Assembly (NCBI GenBank): GCA_003635315.1 | Contig: PYJD01000016.1 | Coordinates: 1-64,000 of the forward strand | Source: Candidatus Poribacteria bacterium | GTDB lineage: Bacteria > Poribacteria > WGA-4E > WGA-3G | Length of the DNA: 64,000 bases | Direction of reading: 5' to 3' | In this document: one piece after another, positions 27,691 to 37,480 of the stretch | Numbering within the stretch: the first letter of the stretch is position 1 | Layout of the letters: each line of letters starts with the position of its first letter | Program-made: the position numbers and the translations under genes | The notes under the pieces: model-generated | What the model was told of the DNA's origin: nothing | What the model saw: only the letters and a program-made list of their open reading frames with translations | Databases searched by the model: none

Positions 27691-28638
27691 ATGTCTCTTA
27701 CATACCGAATTCTCTTTGGTATCATTATAATATCATTTACTATAACGTCTCCAATCCTTGCTCAAGCACCACCAGCAACACAACTGACATCCATACAAAC
27801 TGCTGAACCAATTGGCAAAGGTGGGTCTACAACATCTTTCGGTTTTTTCCAATATTCTAAGAGAGACGGACTCGCACCAGACCATACTCAAAATGTTGTA
27901 ATCGGGGGTTTTGAAGAACCCCATGAAGTTAACCTTGATATCCAAACTTTCCTTGTTCCTATAAGATTTATATACGGATTAAGTGATAGTCTTGACTTGC
28001 AACTTGGAGCAACACTATCTACAGGTGGTGTGCAAAAGGTAGTGAAAAATTTTTACAACGCTGAGGATGCTGTTCTTGATATAAAAGACCGTGTATACGA
28101 ACAACATATCTATGAAGGCGTAATTGGTCTAAAATATAATATTAAGCCAGAACAAAATGACGGATTTCCAAGTATTTCTGTTGGGGGTGATTTCTATTTC
28201 GGACTAACTGCCGATGATAGACTGGATTCAAATGGGGATTTCCTCGATCGGACACCAATTGACGGGTTCCCATTTATCGGAGCATACCCTTATATTGTTG
28301 GAACACATAGGTTTGGCAGATATTTTAAGGTACATGCGGGGGCAGGTGTTTCTCTATCCTCAAAAATGTTAAAAACCACTGACTTTTTTATAGCAAACTG
28401 GATGGCTGGTGGAGAAGTCGCTGTCTCTGATGACTTGTGGCTCGCAGCTGATTTCAATCGGGAACTTCAATATGCCGGTATAAGTGTCTCCAATATATTA
28501 GGACTCGCTATGCGGTATGCTGTTTCAGATACCTTAGCATTTCAAATAGGAATCAATACACTCCCTGGATTCCATTTTAGTCTAACATTAGGCGGTGCCC
28601 AAGCAGAAGCTACAAAAGGGGATAAGTTATTGTTCTAA
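27691..28638 (+). CDS. Predicted outer-membrane beta-barrel protein
   Basis: The start is set at the ATG at 27691 (MSLTYRILFG), which has AAAGGAAG upstream and opens a signal peptide ending near ILAQA; a 25-codon longer frame lacks both. The mature protein (about 290 residues) shows alternating polar/hydrophobic strands with Gly and aromatic residues, such as LDLQLGATLSTGGV, SVGGDFYFGLT and AFQIGINTLPGFHFSLTLGG. It has a short tail after the last strand. It is likely an outer-membrane barrel exported with the upstream FN3 lipoprotein. Substrate unknown. Confidence 0.72.
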   Translation: MSLTYRILFGIIIISFTITSPILAQAPPATQLTSIQTAEPIGKGGSTTSFGFFQYSKRDGLAPDHTQNVVIGGFEEPHEVNLDIQTFLVPIRFIYGLSDSLDLQLGATLSTGGVQKVVKNFYNAEDAVLDIKDRVYEQHIYEGVIGLKYNIKPEQNDGFPSISVGGDFYFGLTADDRLDSNGDFLDRTPIDGFPFIGAYPYIVGTHRFGRYFKVHAGAGVSLSSKMLKTTDFFIANWMAGGEVAVSDDLWLAADFNRELQYAGISVSNILGLAMRYAVSDTLAFQIGINTLPGFHFSLTLGGAQAEATKGDKLLF

Positions 28639-28681
28639 CTGCTAATAACAAACAACTTAGAACTATTATCCATTAACTATC

Positions 28682-29131
28682 ATGAGAGCTGTTATACAAC
28701 GCGTAAAATCTGCAAGTGTCACAGTTGACAATCAACTCGTTTCTGAAATAGGTCCAGGATTGCTTATCTTTCTCGGCATATCACACAACGATACCAAAAC
28801 AGATTTAGAATATACGGCTAACAAAATTGCCAACCTACGCATTTTTGAAGATGCTGATAGTAAGATGAATTGTTCCATAATTGATTCTGGTGGAGAAGCA
28901 TTAGTGGTGTCCCAATTCACTCTATACGGTGATTGTAGAAAAGGACGACGTCCCAGTTTTATTGATGCAGCACGTCCTGATGTAGCAAACGAACTATATC
29001 AACAGTTCATGACAACATTAGAACAGTTAAACATACCAACAAAAGGGGGCACTTTTCAAGCAATGATGGATGTACAGTTGATCAATGACGGTCCTGTCAC
29101 CATTCTACTGGATAGTAATAAACAGTTCTAA
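28682..29131 (+). CDS. dtd: D-aminoacyl-tRNA deacylase
   Basis: 149 residues, full length for Dtd. It hydrolyses D-aminoacyl-tRNA and Gly-tRNA-Ala in the cytoplasm. Diagnostic segments are [16 protein letters not shown] at the start, [19 protein letters not shown] (residues about 77-95, containing the SQ motif) and a C-terminal region with [11 protein letters not shown] carrying the GP cis-proline motif. It follows the barrel gene after 43 bases; the link is probably only positional. Confidence 0.95.
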   Translation: MRAVIQRVKSASVTVDNQLVSEIGPGLLIFLGISHNDTKTDLEYTANKIANLRIFEDADSKMNCSIIDSGGEALVVSQFTLYGDCRKGRRPSFIDAARPDVANELYQQFMTTLEQLNIPTKGGTFQAMMDVQLINDGPVTILLDSNKQF

Positions 29132-29279
29132 TAAAGTAATTAGTTATGACTATTCAATGATTAAATCCATAGAAATAGTTGCACTTTTACCGTCTATTTT
29201 ATTGTACTAATGTAATCATCCTACCTGAACTAATCTCTAATATACATCACACTACCTAATTATCATTGGGAGCTAAACC

Positions 29280-30920
29280 ATGCGTAACAGACCCCCAACT
29301 ATAGGTGAATACCTTCTCAATAAACTGGAAAGTTACAATATTGGACACATCTTCGGTATCCCTGGTGATTACGTTCTTCGCTTCTATAAACTAATTGAAG
29401 AAAGTTCAATTCAACACATTGGTATGACACGAGAGGATGCTGCCGGTTATGCCGCTGATGCCTATGCACGCACTAATGGTATGGGAGTCGTATGCATAAC
29501 ATACTGTGTCGGAGGATTATCTACTGTGAATGCTATTGCTGGGGCTTACGCTGAAAAATCACCAGTTGTGGTCATTAGTGGTGCCCCAGGAATCAATGAA
29601 CGCGGAAAAGATGCTCTCTTACACCATAAAGTAAAAGATTTTCATACACAACTACGGATCTATGATGAAATTACCGTCGCAACAGAACTTCTTGATGAAC
29701 CCTTTACAGCATTCAATGAAATTGATAATGTCCTCGATGCTGTTTTTCAATACAAACGACCAGGATATATTGAACTTCCTCGAGATATGGTAGATGTACG
29801 TGGTACACTCTATCGACGGGCATCAACTGGTGAACACAAGAGCGACACCGATTCCTTAAATGCAGCTGTTCGAGATGCCGTAAAATTCATAAATCAGAGT
29901 AAGAATCCTGTTATCCTGGCAGGTGTCGAATTACATAGATTCGGTTTTCAAGATAAATTACTCAAAATTGTTGAAGAAAAACAGATACCGGTTGTCGCAA
30001 CATTGTTGGGTAAATCGGTCATGCCAGAGGCACATCCACTCTACTTAGGTATTTATGAAGGGGCAATGGGAAGAAGGGAGATCACAGAATTCGTTGAGAG
30101 ATCAGATTGTGTTATCATCCTTGGAGCATTTATGACCGATGTTAATCTCGGAATTTATACTGCAAACCTTGATCGTTCAAGGTCAATTTATGCCACTTCA
30201 GAAAAAATCTCTATACAATACCATAGTTATGACGATGTGATGTTTGAGGATTTCATTGATCTGTTAAATTCTGACAAATTAAGGAAACAGAAAAAACCCA
30301 ATTTAAGCTGGATAAAACCTGAGTCAAAACCGTTTGAAGTTCAACCAAAAAAATCAATCACTGTAAAACGGTTTTTCCAGCATCTAAACACATTCATCAC
30401 TGATGAAATGTCTGTGATTGCCGATGTAGGTGATAGTCTATTTGGTGCTGCTGAATTACGTATTCCACAACACACAAATTTCATCAGTCCAGCTTATTAC
30501 ACTTCAATGGGTTTTGCTGTACCGGCATCCATTGGAACACAACTTAGCGTGCCAAATACACGACCTCTGGTAATTGTGGGTGATGGTGCATTTCAAATGA
30601 CTGGTACCGAGTTATCAACTACGGTTCGATACGGATTAAATCCTATTGTAGTAATCTTGAATAATCAAGGATACGGTACAGAACGCCATTTACTTGAAGG
30701 TACATTTAACGACATAGGATGCTGGAATTACAGTTCCTTACCCACTCTCTTTACTGCTGGACATGGTTTTCATGTTCGCACAGAAGGTGAATTTGACGAA
30801 GCCATGAAGGCAGCATTGGATGAAACGGAACAATTTATTATTATTGAAGTAGAACTTGAGAAATTGGATCGTTCCCCTGCACTGGCTCGGTTAGCAGAAC
30901 GGATGGCAGAGGAGATCTGA
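29280..30920 (+). CDS. ThDP-dependent alpha-keto-acid decarboxylase
   Basis: A 546-residue protein of the pyruvate/indolepyruvate decarboxylase group. The N-terminal ThDP-binding half has FGIPGDYVLRFY and Glu52 (TREDAAGYAADAYAR), the glutamate that activates the cofactor. The central domain binds no obvious extra cofactor. The C-terminal diphosphate motif is GDGAFQMTGTE...NNQGYG. It would release CO2 from a 2-oxo acid to give an aldehyde; the substrate cannot be fixed. It is flanked by envelope genes and a PhyH/dehydrogenase pair, not by amino-acid genes. Confidence 0.88.
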   Translation: MRNRPPTIGEYLLNKLESYNIGHIFGIPGDYVLRFYKLIEESSIQHIGMTREDAAGYAADAYARTNGMGVVCITYCVGGLSTVNAIAGAYAEKSPVVVISGAPGINERGKDALLHHKVKDFHTQLRIYDEITVATELLDEPFTAFNEIDNVLDAVFQYKRPGYIELPRDMVDVRGTLYRRASTGEHKSDTDSLNAAVRDAVKFINQSKNPVILAGVELHRFGFQDKLLKIVEEKQIPVVATLLGKSVMPEAHPLYLGIYEGAMGRREITEFVERSDCVIILGAFMTDVNLGIYTANLDRSRSIYATSEKISIQYHSYDDVMFEDFIDLLNSDKLRKQKKPNLSWIKPESKPFEVQPKKSITVKRFFQHLNTFITDEMSVIADVGDSLFGAAELRIPQHTNFISPAYYTSMGFAVPASIGTQLSVPNTRPLVIVGDGAFQMTGTELSTTVRYGLNPIVVILNNQGYGTERHLLEGTFNDIGCWNYSSLPTLFTAGHGFHVRTEGEFDEAMKAALDETEQFIIIEVELEKLDRSPALARLAERMAEEI

Positions 30921-31296
30921 ATAAACCACTTCCAAATCCAGGACTATTCCATTTTCTTATGTTATATTCTATGTGTAACGTTTTTGAAATTCCAATCCTA
31001 TTGACCAATAGATTAAACCTTCAATAAAAATACTCCTATAATCAGTTTTCTATTGCATTATTATTGTAACTTAGTTATCATTTATCCACATAATTCAGAT
31101 AAACGATTCTGATGAATTATCCCTGAAATAACTTTAGTTTGATAATAGGTACAGGTATTCATACCCGGGGAATAGTCGAGGAATGTCCTATAGGTATTCA
31201 TATCGTTGATTCCTTGAGTCCATGCCCTGAACTATTATAATCTGTTTTATCATACGCATAGTGAATTAGACATTTGCCAGTTGACAAGGTTACACA
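30921..31296. other. Intergenic region with short direct repeats
   Basis: No gene is supported. GGTATTCATAcC occurs twice (near 31153 and 31192) on either side of a CCCGGGG-like block. No terminator was identified after the decarboxylase. Confidence 0.4.
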
Positions 31297-32154
31297 ATGA
31301 AAAACCAACAAAGCCAATCAACTCTCCTCACTCCCGATCAGTTAGTTCAGTGGGAGAACGACGGTTATCTACTATTAAAAAATGTTGTACCCATATCTAT
31401 GATAAATGGTGTTCGTGATAGGTTCGCCATTGTAGTAGACGGTATCATTAACGAATTAAAAGAGCAGGAAACCATTGATGATGTAGGGGCGGATCTTCCA
31501 TTTGAAACACGTTTTTTAGAGGTTGCAGGAGAACATGCCAATCGGTTTGGACGTTCATGGCGGGGACAAATTGCAACTTCAGAGATATTCGACCTACACT
31601 ATGCAGAACCCCTTATATATGCTATCGCTCAACTCACTGGAACTGATGTAATCGGACATCCCGTGTTTAACGCACGTCCAAAATTACCAAGACAACAATT
31701 AACCGTCGTTCCATGGCATCAGGATAGTGGTTATTTTGGCACAATTAGTGAGAAATCTCTAATACCAACTGCGTGGATTCCATTGGTACCAGTTGACGAA
31801 ACAAATGGTTGTTTACAGGTAGTCGCTGGTTCACATAAGTTAGGGGTTGTGAGCCACCACACTGAAAATCGGGAAGGCAAGTTTCTCGAAGTGATGGATG
31901 AACTCATAGATGAATCAAAGATAATCACATGTCCAATGGATATTGGAGATGCCTTGGTTTTTAACAATCTCACCTTCCATCGATCTCTACCCCACACAAC
32001 AAGCGAAATCATACGATGGGCTATCGATATTCGATACCTTCGTGATGGTGACCATCCCGGATCAATCTACTGGAAAGATCCAGACTTTAAGTGGGTTATT
32101 AAAAGTCAATCACAACCCCTCACATCTTTGTCCGAATGGCTCGAAATGTGGTAG
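31297..32154 (+). CDS. PhyH-family Fe(II)/2-oxoglutarate oxygenase
   Basis: 285 residues with the complete facial triad: His141 and Asp143 (WHQDSGYFG), distal His228 (NLTFHRSLPH) and Arg240 for 2-oxoglutarate. The typical turn CLQVVAGSHKLG lies at about residues 172-183. Substrate unknown; this PhyH subgroup is greatly expanded in sponge-associated bacteria. A dehydrogenase begins 20 bases downstream, so the two may act in sequence (hydroxylation followed by oxidation) on the same compound. Confidence 0.9.
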   Translation: MKNQQSQSTLLTPDQLVQWENDGYLLLKNVVPISMINGVRDRFAIVVDGIINELKEQETIDDVGADLPFETRFLEVAGEHANRFGRSWRGQIATSEIFDLHYAEPLIYAIAQLTGTDVIGHPVFNARPKLPRQQLTVVPWHQDSGYFGTISEKSLIPTAWIPLVPVDETNGCLQVVAGSHKLGVVSHHTENREGKFLEVMDELIDESKIITCPMDIGDALVFNNLTFHRSLPHTTSEIIRWAIDIRYLRDGDHPGSIYWKDPDFKWVIKSQSQPLTSLSEWLEMW

Positions 32155-32173
32155 TCTAATACAACATACAATA

Positions 32174-33181
32174 ATGCTAAGAGTGCCTTTTCAAACACTA
32201 TGTGATGAATTCTATCGTGTATTATCTGCAGTCGGTTTTACAGGTGATAGAGCAAAATTATGTGCAAAGTTATTCGCTGAGAATCAACGGGACGGTGTAT
32301 ATTCACACGGTCTTAACAGATTTCCTGGATTTGTCTCAGGTTTGGAAAGAAAACAGATTGATTACAATGCACTGCCAGAGAAAATAGCAACTCTTGGAGC
32401 ACTTGAGCAATGGAATGGTAGGATGGGTGTAGGACTTGTAAATGCACACATCTGTATGAATCGTGCTATGGAACTCGCAGCTGAAAACTCCATTGGATGT
32501 GTAGGACTTTCGAACACAAACCATTGGATGCGGGGTGGTGCTTACGCCTTACAGGCTGCTGAGGCAGGATATATTGGTATCTGCTGGACAAACACCACCC
32601 GTCTCATGCCCCCTTGGGGTTCTGCTGACAAGAAAATCGGTAATAATCCTTTAGCAATCGCAATTCCACATGAAGAGGGACATATACTCCTTGATATGGC
32701 AATGAGTCAGTATTCCAACGGAAAATTAGAAGTACTCAAACTACAGGATAAGCAATTACCTTTACCGGGTGGATATGACACCCAAGGGAATCTTACCATT
32801 GATCCAGGAGAAATCCTTACATCACAAAGAGCGGTTCCAATAGGTTACTGGAAAGGTTCCGGTTTAGCACTCGTTCTTGATACGATGGCTGCCATAATTT
32901 CGGGTGGACAAGCAACACATCAGATAGGTAAACAATCATCAGAATATGCTGTCTCCCAAGTTTATATAGCAATAGCTGCCACAGCAATCACAGGACAATC
33001 CATTTTAACTGAGACTGTGGAGGCAATTATAAACGATTTCCATACGGCTACACCTTTGGATGATACTGTAGAAGTACGGTACCCAGGAGAAGGAATGTTA
33101 CATATAAGGGAAGAGAGTATTGAAAAAGGTATCCTTGTTGATGAATCTCAATGGGAAGCATTACAATCTTTGATGAGATGA
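32174..33181 (+). CDS. Ldh2/DlgD-family NAD(P)-dependent dehydrogenase
   Basis: The start is set at the ATG at 32174 (MLRVPFQTLCDEFY). A frame open from 31943 overlaps the PhyH gene and is not credible. 335 residues of the malate/L-lactate dehydrogenase (Ldh_2) family. It has NQRDGVYSHGLNRFPGF (the catalytic-region SHG motif), NTNHWMRGGAYAL, GNNPLAIAIP and GSGLALVLD. It is closest in style to 2,3-diketo-L-gulonate reductase (YiaK/DlgD), which reduces a keto sugar acid. It is co-transcribed with the upstream PhyH gene. Confidence 0.88.
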   Translation: MLRVPFQTLCDEFYRVLSAVGFTGDRAKLCAKLFAENQRDGVYSHGLNRFPGFVSGLERKQIDYNALPEKIATLGALEQWNGRMGVGLVNAHICMNRAMELAAENSIGCVGLSNTNHWMRGGAYALQAAEAGYIGICWTNTTRLMPPWGSADKKIGNNPLAIAIPHEEGHILLDMAMSQYSNGKLEVLKLQDKQLPLPGGYDTQGNLTIDPGEILTSQRAVPIGYWKGSGLALVLDTMAAIISGGQATHQIGKQSSEYAVSQVYIAIAATAITGQSILTETVEAIINDFHTATPLDDTVEVRYPGEGMLHIREESIEKGILVDESQWEALQSLMR

Positions 33182-33684
33182 ACCAAATAGTCATTACGAT
33201 GACGTATATTCGTGATAGGTACGTTCTACATTGGAACATTTGCCAAATGCCTATATTGCATTTATACCGTTGATTTCTTGTTTAACCACTCCCATACCTT
33301 CTATTGTTCTTAACGGACTCACGACACTATAGTCTTTATAGGTACTCCCAATAAAAAATAGAAAGTTGATATAATCGTTTTTGTCAAGATAATTCTTTGG
33401 ATTCTCCTTTATCAATGAATACCAGATATCCTGACATTTTAAAACTACATTTATAAAACACACTCATATGACTACACAAAGTCTTCTATGATAATCTAAT
33501 TCCTTTGTATTGTTTTCTATATTATTAAAAAATGATATTGCATTTTCTATAAAAATATGTGATAATATGAAATAGCATCTAATAGAACACAGATTAGGAA
33601 AGTGCGTGTAGTTTCTTCATACTCACGTACTTAATACGAAATTCACGTAATTGTGAGATACATTTCTATAGGAGGTAGAATGGC
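33182..33684. other. AT-rich leader region upstream of the secreted discoidin-like gene
   Basis: About 500 bases. A 70-codon minus-strand frame (33251-33463) has no recognisable family and weak coding character. Near 33620-33655, CTCACGTA and TTCACGTAA are repeated, with CTCAC/GTGAG complementary flanks. A perfect AGGAGG ribosome site lies just before the ATG at 33685. Confidence 0.35.
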
Positions 33685-34380
33685 ATGAAGAATATAATGG
33701 TATTAGCAGGATTTGTGCTAATGATAGCCTACATTTTTATTAGCGCAAACAATATAGCACAGGCAGAGGAAGTCTTGGGAGTAGGAACGGATTCCCTCTT
33801 GGGAGGTGACCTAACCGATCCAGAGGACGATGGTGATCCTGAATCTGATAAAAAATACAACGCAATTTTCACAGCCAACGATGAACCCGGATTCGGAGGT
33901 GGAGAATTTGCGTTTAACGTCTTTGACAATCGTCTTGGACCCAGCAATGACAAATGGTGCTGCGGACGTGGAGGCGGAATACCGGATGAAGGTCTTCATG
34001 TGACAGCTGAGTTTGACGAACATTATGCATTGACACACTTCACCGTATCTTCAGCCAATGATGTTCCTCCAAGGGATCCTACGGAGTGGGAGATACAGGG
34101 GTCAAACGACGGCAAGGAGTTTACAACTATCTTTTCCCACAAGGGAGATAGTTTTTGGGATCAGCGATTGCAAGTCGTCCGTTTTGATGCAGGGAAAGAT
34201 TACGACAAGCAAAAAGTCGGGTATAAGTTTTTTCGACATGTTACTTATGACACCGCATCAAACCCAAATGGCGCATACTTTCAAATTGGCGAAATTGAAT
34301 TCTTCGGCGATGATAGTTATTCCGTAGACCCTATATCCAAGTTAGCAACTACATGGGGTAGCATTAAAAACGCCCGTTAA
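33685..34380 (+). CDS. Secreted discoidin (F5/8 C)-like protein with WG C-terminal tail
   Basis: 231 residues with an AGGAGG ribosome site. Signal peptide residues 1-27 (cleavage after AQA). A discoidin/F5-8-type-C-like beta-sandwich spans about residues 55-207: an F-N-V-F-D start, FTVSSANDVPPRDPTEWEIQGSN, FRHVTYDT and YFQIGEIEFFG. A CC pair lies at 92-93. These domains bind carbohydrate or lipid surfaces. The last 13 residues, KLATTWGSIKNAR, match the tail of the secreted metalloprotease-like protein at 21333 (KLTITWGELKKRK). Role inferred: cell-surface binding or anchoring. Confidence 0.8.
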   Translation: MKNIMVLAGFVLMIAYIFISANNIAQAEEVLGVGTDSLLGGDLTDPEDDGDPESDKKYNAIFTANDEPGFGGGEFAFNVFDNRLGPSNDKWCCGRGGGIPDEGLHVTAEFDEHYALTHFTVSSANDVPPRDPTEWEIQGSNDGKEFTTIFSHKGDSFWDQRLQVVRFDAGKDYDKQKVGYKFFRHVTYDTASNPNGAYFQIGEIEFFGDDSYSVDPISKLATTWGSIKNAR

Positions 34381-34400
34381 TCCTAATTATAACCATTTTC

Positions 34401-34443
34401 AAAACGGCTTGAATCTTGTTATTTCTTGGTTTGAGCCGTTTTT
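34401..34443 (+). terminator. Intrinsic terminator after the discoidin-like gene
   Basis: Arms AAAACGGCT (34401-34409) and AGCCGTTTT (34434-34442) form a nine-base stem with a longer loop, followed by a T run. It starts 20 bases after the stop codon. Confidence 0.75.
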
Positions 34444-34509
34444 CATATCCGCTCCAAACCGTATGCCCTATGCTGGGAATACCTTTTCATTAGATTGGAT
34501 GTAAAGATT

Positions 34510-35262
34510 TTACTGCTTAGGTTTATCTGGTGGTCTGGGTTGGGAATCAAACCCGTAAATACGACGCATCGTTGGGGTGGCGCGTTCAAAAACATCAGGT
34601 TTCAGATGATGAACAAAATCAAACATCGGTTTCACAAAAGATCGACAACAGAAACATATCAAAGCAATTCGTTGACGATCAGTTTTGTTGGCACCAGCAG
34701 AATGCCAAATTGCTCCATTGAATAAAAATACAGAACCTTTCGTAGCAGAAAGTCGTACTTCTTCAGGATGGTGTGTAGTTCCCTGTGGGGGTTTTATCCT
34801 CTGTAGATGAATCCCTGGTACATGCCGTGTACCCCCGTTCTCTGGAGTGAAATCATCAAGTAACCACAAGCTATTGGCAACTAATGGAAAACTGGGTAAC
34901 GGTTCAGGCATTCCCCCTAACACACTATCAACATGATATCCCCCATCAGGTGCACCTGGATCAATAATATTGGATGTAAGCGTACTTAATGTATAATCCG
35001 CACCAAGTAGATGTTCAAAAAATGGCATTACTTTAGGGTGCGCAACCATCTGTTCATAAATCTCACCTTTATTCATTAACCATCGTACATGTTGACCATA
35101 TCCTTCAGTATGACGTAATGCTGAACCGTTCTGTTTTTCTTCCTCTGCTAACCGAAGTATATCTGCTCTATACATTGCTATTTCTTCATCTGAAAACACA
35201 TCAGGTATGACAATACACCCTTGTTCATCTAACTGTTTCTTTTGAGATTCAGAAATACTCAT
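34510..35262 (-). CDS. PhyH-family Fe(II)/2-oxoglutarate oxygenase
   Basis: 250 residues with ligands His110 and Asp112 (YHVDSVLGG), distal His187 (AIWHSAGANKT) and Arg196/198. The GGTRHVPGIH turn sits at about residues 143-152. It is divergent from nothing nearby and co-oriented with the DUF362 gene upstream, about 70 bases away. The substrate cannot be read from sequence. Confidence 0.9.
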   Translation of the reverse strand: MSISESQKKQLDEQGCIVIPDVFSDEEIAMYRADILRLAEEEKQNGSALRHTEGYGQHVRWLMNKGEIYEQMVAHPKVMPFFEHLLGADYTLSTLTSNIIDPGAPDGGYHVDSVLGGMPEPLPSFPLVANSLWLLDDFTPENGGTRHVPGIHLQRIKPPQGTTHHPEEVRLSATKGSVFLFNGAIWHSAGANKTDRQRIALICFCCRSFVKPMFDFVHHLKPDVFERATPTMRRIYGFDSQPRPPDKPKQ

Positions 35263-35332
35263 AATTCATACTCCTGGACTATCCTATATAAGTGTGAATA
35301 GAAAATCCAATATAATACAACATATAAGTTCA

Positions 35333-36550
35333 TTACGCAGCGAAAGTTTTCAAACAATCTTCGTATACATCAAAACGTTCACCTTCGTGTTCATCAGCAT
35401 CTACAAGTTTAAGCCAAAGAGCACTGTCCTTCTGTGGACCACTGAGCTGTCTACGACTACCAAGATTGGATGGATCCGCGCCATTCCACACTACCTCACC
35501 ACCTTGTAAATATATGAACTCCCCACGATACCGATCAATCATGTCTCTCTGGTTTTCAAGATAAACTAATCCTTGTTCACAGGTTGTGCGACGCCAATTT
35601 GCAACCGTTTCTTGACTGTCTGTTTCAACAGAATCAAACTCAGCCAACGGTGCTTTAACTTCGCTTTCCCAATCAATTTCATCTAAGTCCACAGTACCAT
35701 ATCCGCGTTGTGCGGCTATCAGAATATGATTACGATCACGTTTAAATGGTGGCGTTGGCCAATCAGATGTAGGATCATGTCCCATCAGATGCATTCCTAC
35801 CGTGTCTGTCGAAATCGGATGATCACCAGCAATCAGAGCATTACAAATTCTACCTTCACCACCCCATTCTCGTCCCCACTGACCTGTGAGAGCATCAATG
35901 ATATTTAAACACGGTTTCGTAATTAAAGCTAAATCTGGTAACACGTATGACAATCGAATCAGATGATGATAATAGCTTCGTGTTCTACCTTCAGGTAACA
36001 ACATTGGAGGTAAACCAAATAGATTCTTAGTACATAAGGTTATACCCATGAAAGCATGATTTTTCATCTTAGCCACCGAAACCACTGCATCCGCATCATC
36101 AAAACATGCACTCAAGGTATAACGATCAAACATAGATCCGCCACCTGGGACATCGTATGTCTTAAACGGAGGCAGGTTTGAATCGACAAATTGGACATCA
36201 AATTCTTTAAGATGGTGTTCATAGTTGAACCCTGGTGGCATCCGATGACCATGTGTGTAAGGATTTGTATCCGTTGCAATCAGTTGTCCTGTCGTATGTT
36301 CTTTGAGTAACCTTAGAACAGCACGACACACAGCATCATCTACAAGTTCCCTACGTCGACCTTCAAAATAGATGATACGTTCCTGCGGTTTCATCATATT
36401 GAATTTAATGACAATCTTCTTAGCATCTTCAATAGGTTTCCATGCACGTGTAAGAGGATCCGTAATACGACGCAAAATCTGAAATATCTCTTCTTCTGAT
36501 GCGCGGTAATCACAATGTGCTGCCCGTACACTAAATTGTTTCTCTGCCAT
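35333..36550 (-). CDS. DUF362 domain protein
   Basis: 405 residues. The core shows VKFNMMKPQERIIYFEGRR, DADAVVSVAKMKNHAFMGIT and LCTKNLFGLPP, the characteristic KxKxHxxxGxTxxxKNxFG region of DUF362 (about residues 155-180). It then has DALTGQWGREWGGEG and GDHPISTDTVGMHLMGHDP. DUF362 proteins often have a ferredoxin-like Cys cluster; none is visible here, so this is a cluster-less form. The biochemical function of the family is unknown. It probably shares a transcript with the PhyH gene downstream. Confidence 0.88.
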   Translation of the reverse strand: MAEKQFSVRAAHCDYRASEEEIFQILRRITDPLTRAWKPIEDAKKIVIKFNMMKPQERIIYFEGRRRELVDDAVCRAVLRLLKEHTTGQLIATDTNPYTHGHRMPPGFNYEHHLKEFDVQFVDSNLPPFKTYDVPGGGSMFDRYTLSACFDDADAVVSVAKMKNHAFMGITLCTKNLFGLPPMLLPEGRTRSYYHHLIRLSYVLPDLALITKPCLNIIDALTGQWGREWGGEGRICNALIAGDHPISTDTVGMHLMGHDPTSDWPTPPFKRDRNHILIAAQRGYGTVDLDEIDWESEVKAPLAEFDSVETDSQETVANWRRTTCEQGLVYLENQRDMIDRYRGEFIYLQGGEVVWNGADPSNLGSRRQLSGPQKDSALWLKLVDADEHEGERFDVYEDCLKTFAA

Positions 36551-36675
36551 GATTACTCCTAAATATGTAATTTCCGTATACTTATCATTCTAATTTGAGA
36601 ATATCAAGTCTTTTATAGTTCAAATTCTATCATAATTACCTGATAATCACAACAATCGATTGCCCAGAGGTTAGG

Positions 36676-37395
36676 TCAATAGTTAACTGCCACTATATCC
36701 ATTGTCATCGCAACAAGCCAATGTATCGTTGCACCATAGATAAAAGACCGTGTTTCGAGTGCTAAGACACCCAAAAACACACCAGCAAATATCGACCCGA
36801 TTGCTTCAGGAAAAGGTTTGGAAAAATGCATTACTGCAAATGGAATAGTTTGGATAAATATACTATACTTACCAAATCGTTTCTCCAGACCAAAAAGCAT
36901 ATATCCTCTAAAAAAGAACTCCCAGGAGTACATGTAAACACCATACGCCATCTGGTATAGTAGGAACGGTTCCCAACTGATGGCTACAGCTTTACTAAAT
37001 GGATATTTCTCTAAGAATGGAGGATAAATTACCACAGCAACCAATATTACAGGTAACATAAACAAAACTGCAACAATGGTAAACAACAATCCGATTTTTA
37101 TATTTCCAAGTCGTATGCCATACTCTTTCAAAGACATATTCGTACCGATTAAACCGACAATTATAGGTAATAGAAAAAGGGTGATTGCTGTTGATAGAAA
37201 CCAATAATAGTACGGATAACTTTCAGATAGTGGGAAATCGGTAAAATACTCTGAAAAATGTCTTCGAAAAATTCCGGTTCGACTATATTTTCTATGAATT
37301 GTTAACAAAAATGCTGAACTAAGCAGAATGACTGTTTCTTGCCGTTCCCATCCGTGAAGATATGTGTCTTTTAGTTTTTGTAGATATGATTTCAC
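36676..37395 (-). CDS. CPBP-type intramembrane protease homologue
   Basis: 239 residues, GTG start. Six to seven hydrophobic helices. The C-terminal half holds the abortive-infection/CPBP signature: WEFFFRGYML (about residues 157-166), FAVMHFSKPFPEA (about 183-195), then an F-L-G-V-L helix and HWLVAM. The usual first motif is EExxxR; here the first Glu is Trp, leaving one Glu and the Arg, while the second-motif His is kept. Some functional CPBP proteins vary here, so activity is uncertain. Bacterial members process prenylated or membrane proteins. It is divergent from the GT9 gene. Confidence 0.8.
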   Translation of the reverse strand: MKSYLQKLKDTYLHGWERQETVILLSSAFLLTIHRKYSRTGIFRRHFSEYFTDFPLSESYPYYYWFLSTAITLFLLPIIVGLIGTNMSLKEYGIRLGNIKIGLLFTIVAVLFMLPVILVAVVIYPPFLEKYPFSKAVAISWEPFLLYQMAYGVYMYSWEFFFRGYMLFGLEKRFGKYSIFIQTIPFAVMHFSKPFPEAIGSIFAGVFLGVLALETRSFIYGATIHWLVAMTMDIVAVNY

Positions 37396-37480
37396 CTTGA
37401 CATCCTACCCAATCTGTCTGTATTATACATTCGTGTATAGATTATAGCAATTCCTATAAGATTATAGAAGAAGTACTGCA

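Noticed and set aside
31943-32173. N-terminal 77-codon extension of the DlgD-like dehydrogenase
   Set aside because: It overlaps the PhyH gene in another frame. The family N-terminus begins at the ATG at 32174.
33251-33463. 70-codon minus-strand ORF
   Set aside because: No family resemblance, no clear ribosome site, and surrounded by AT-rich non-coding DNA; probably chance.
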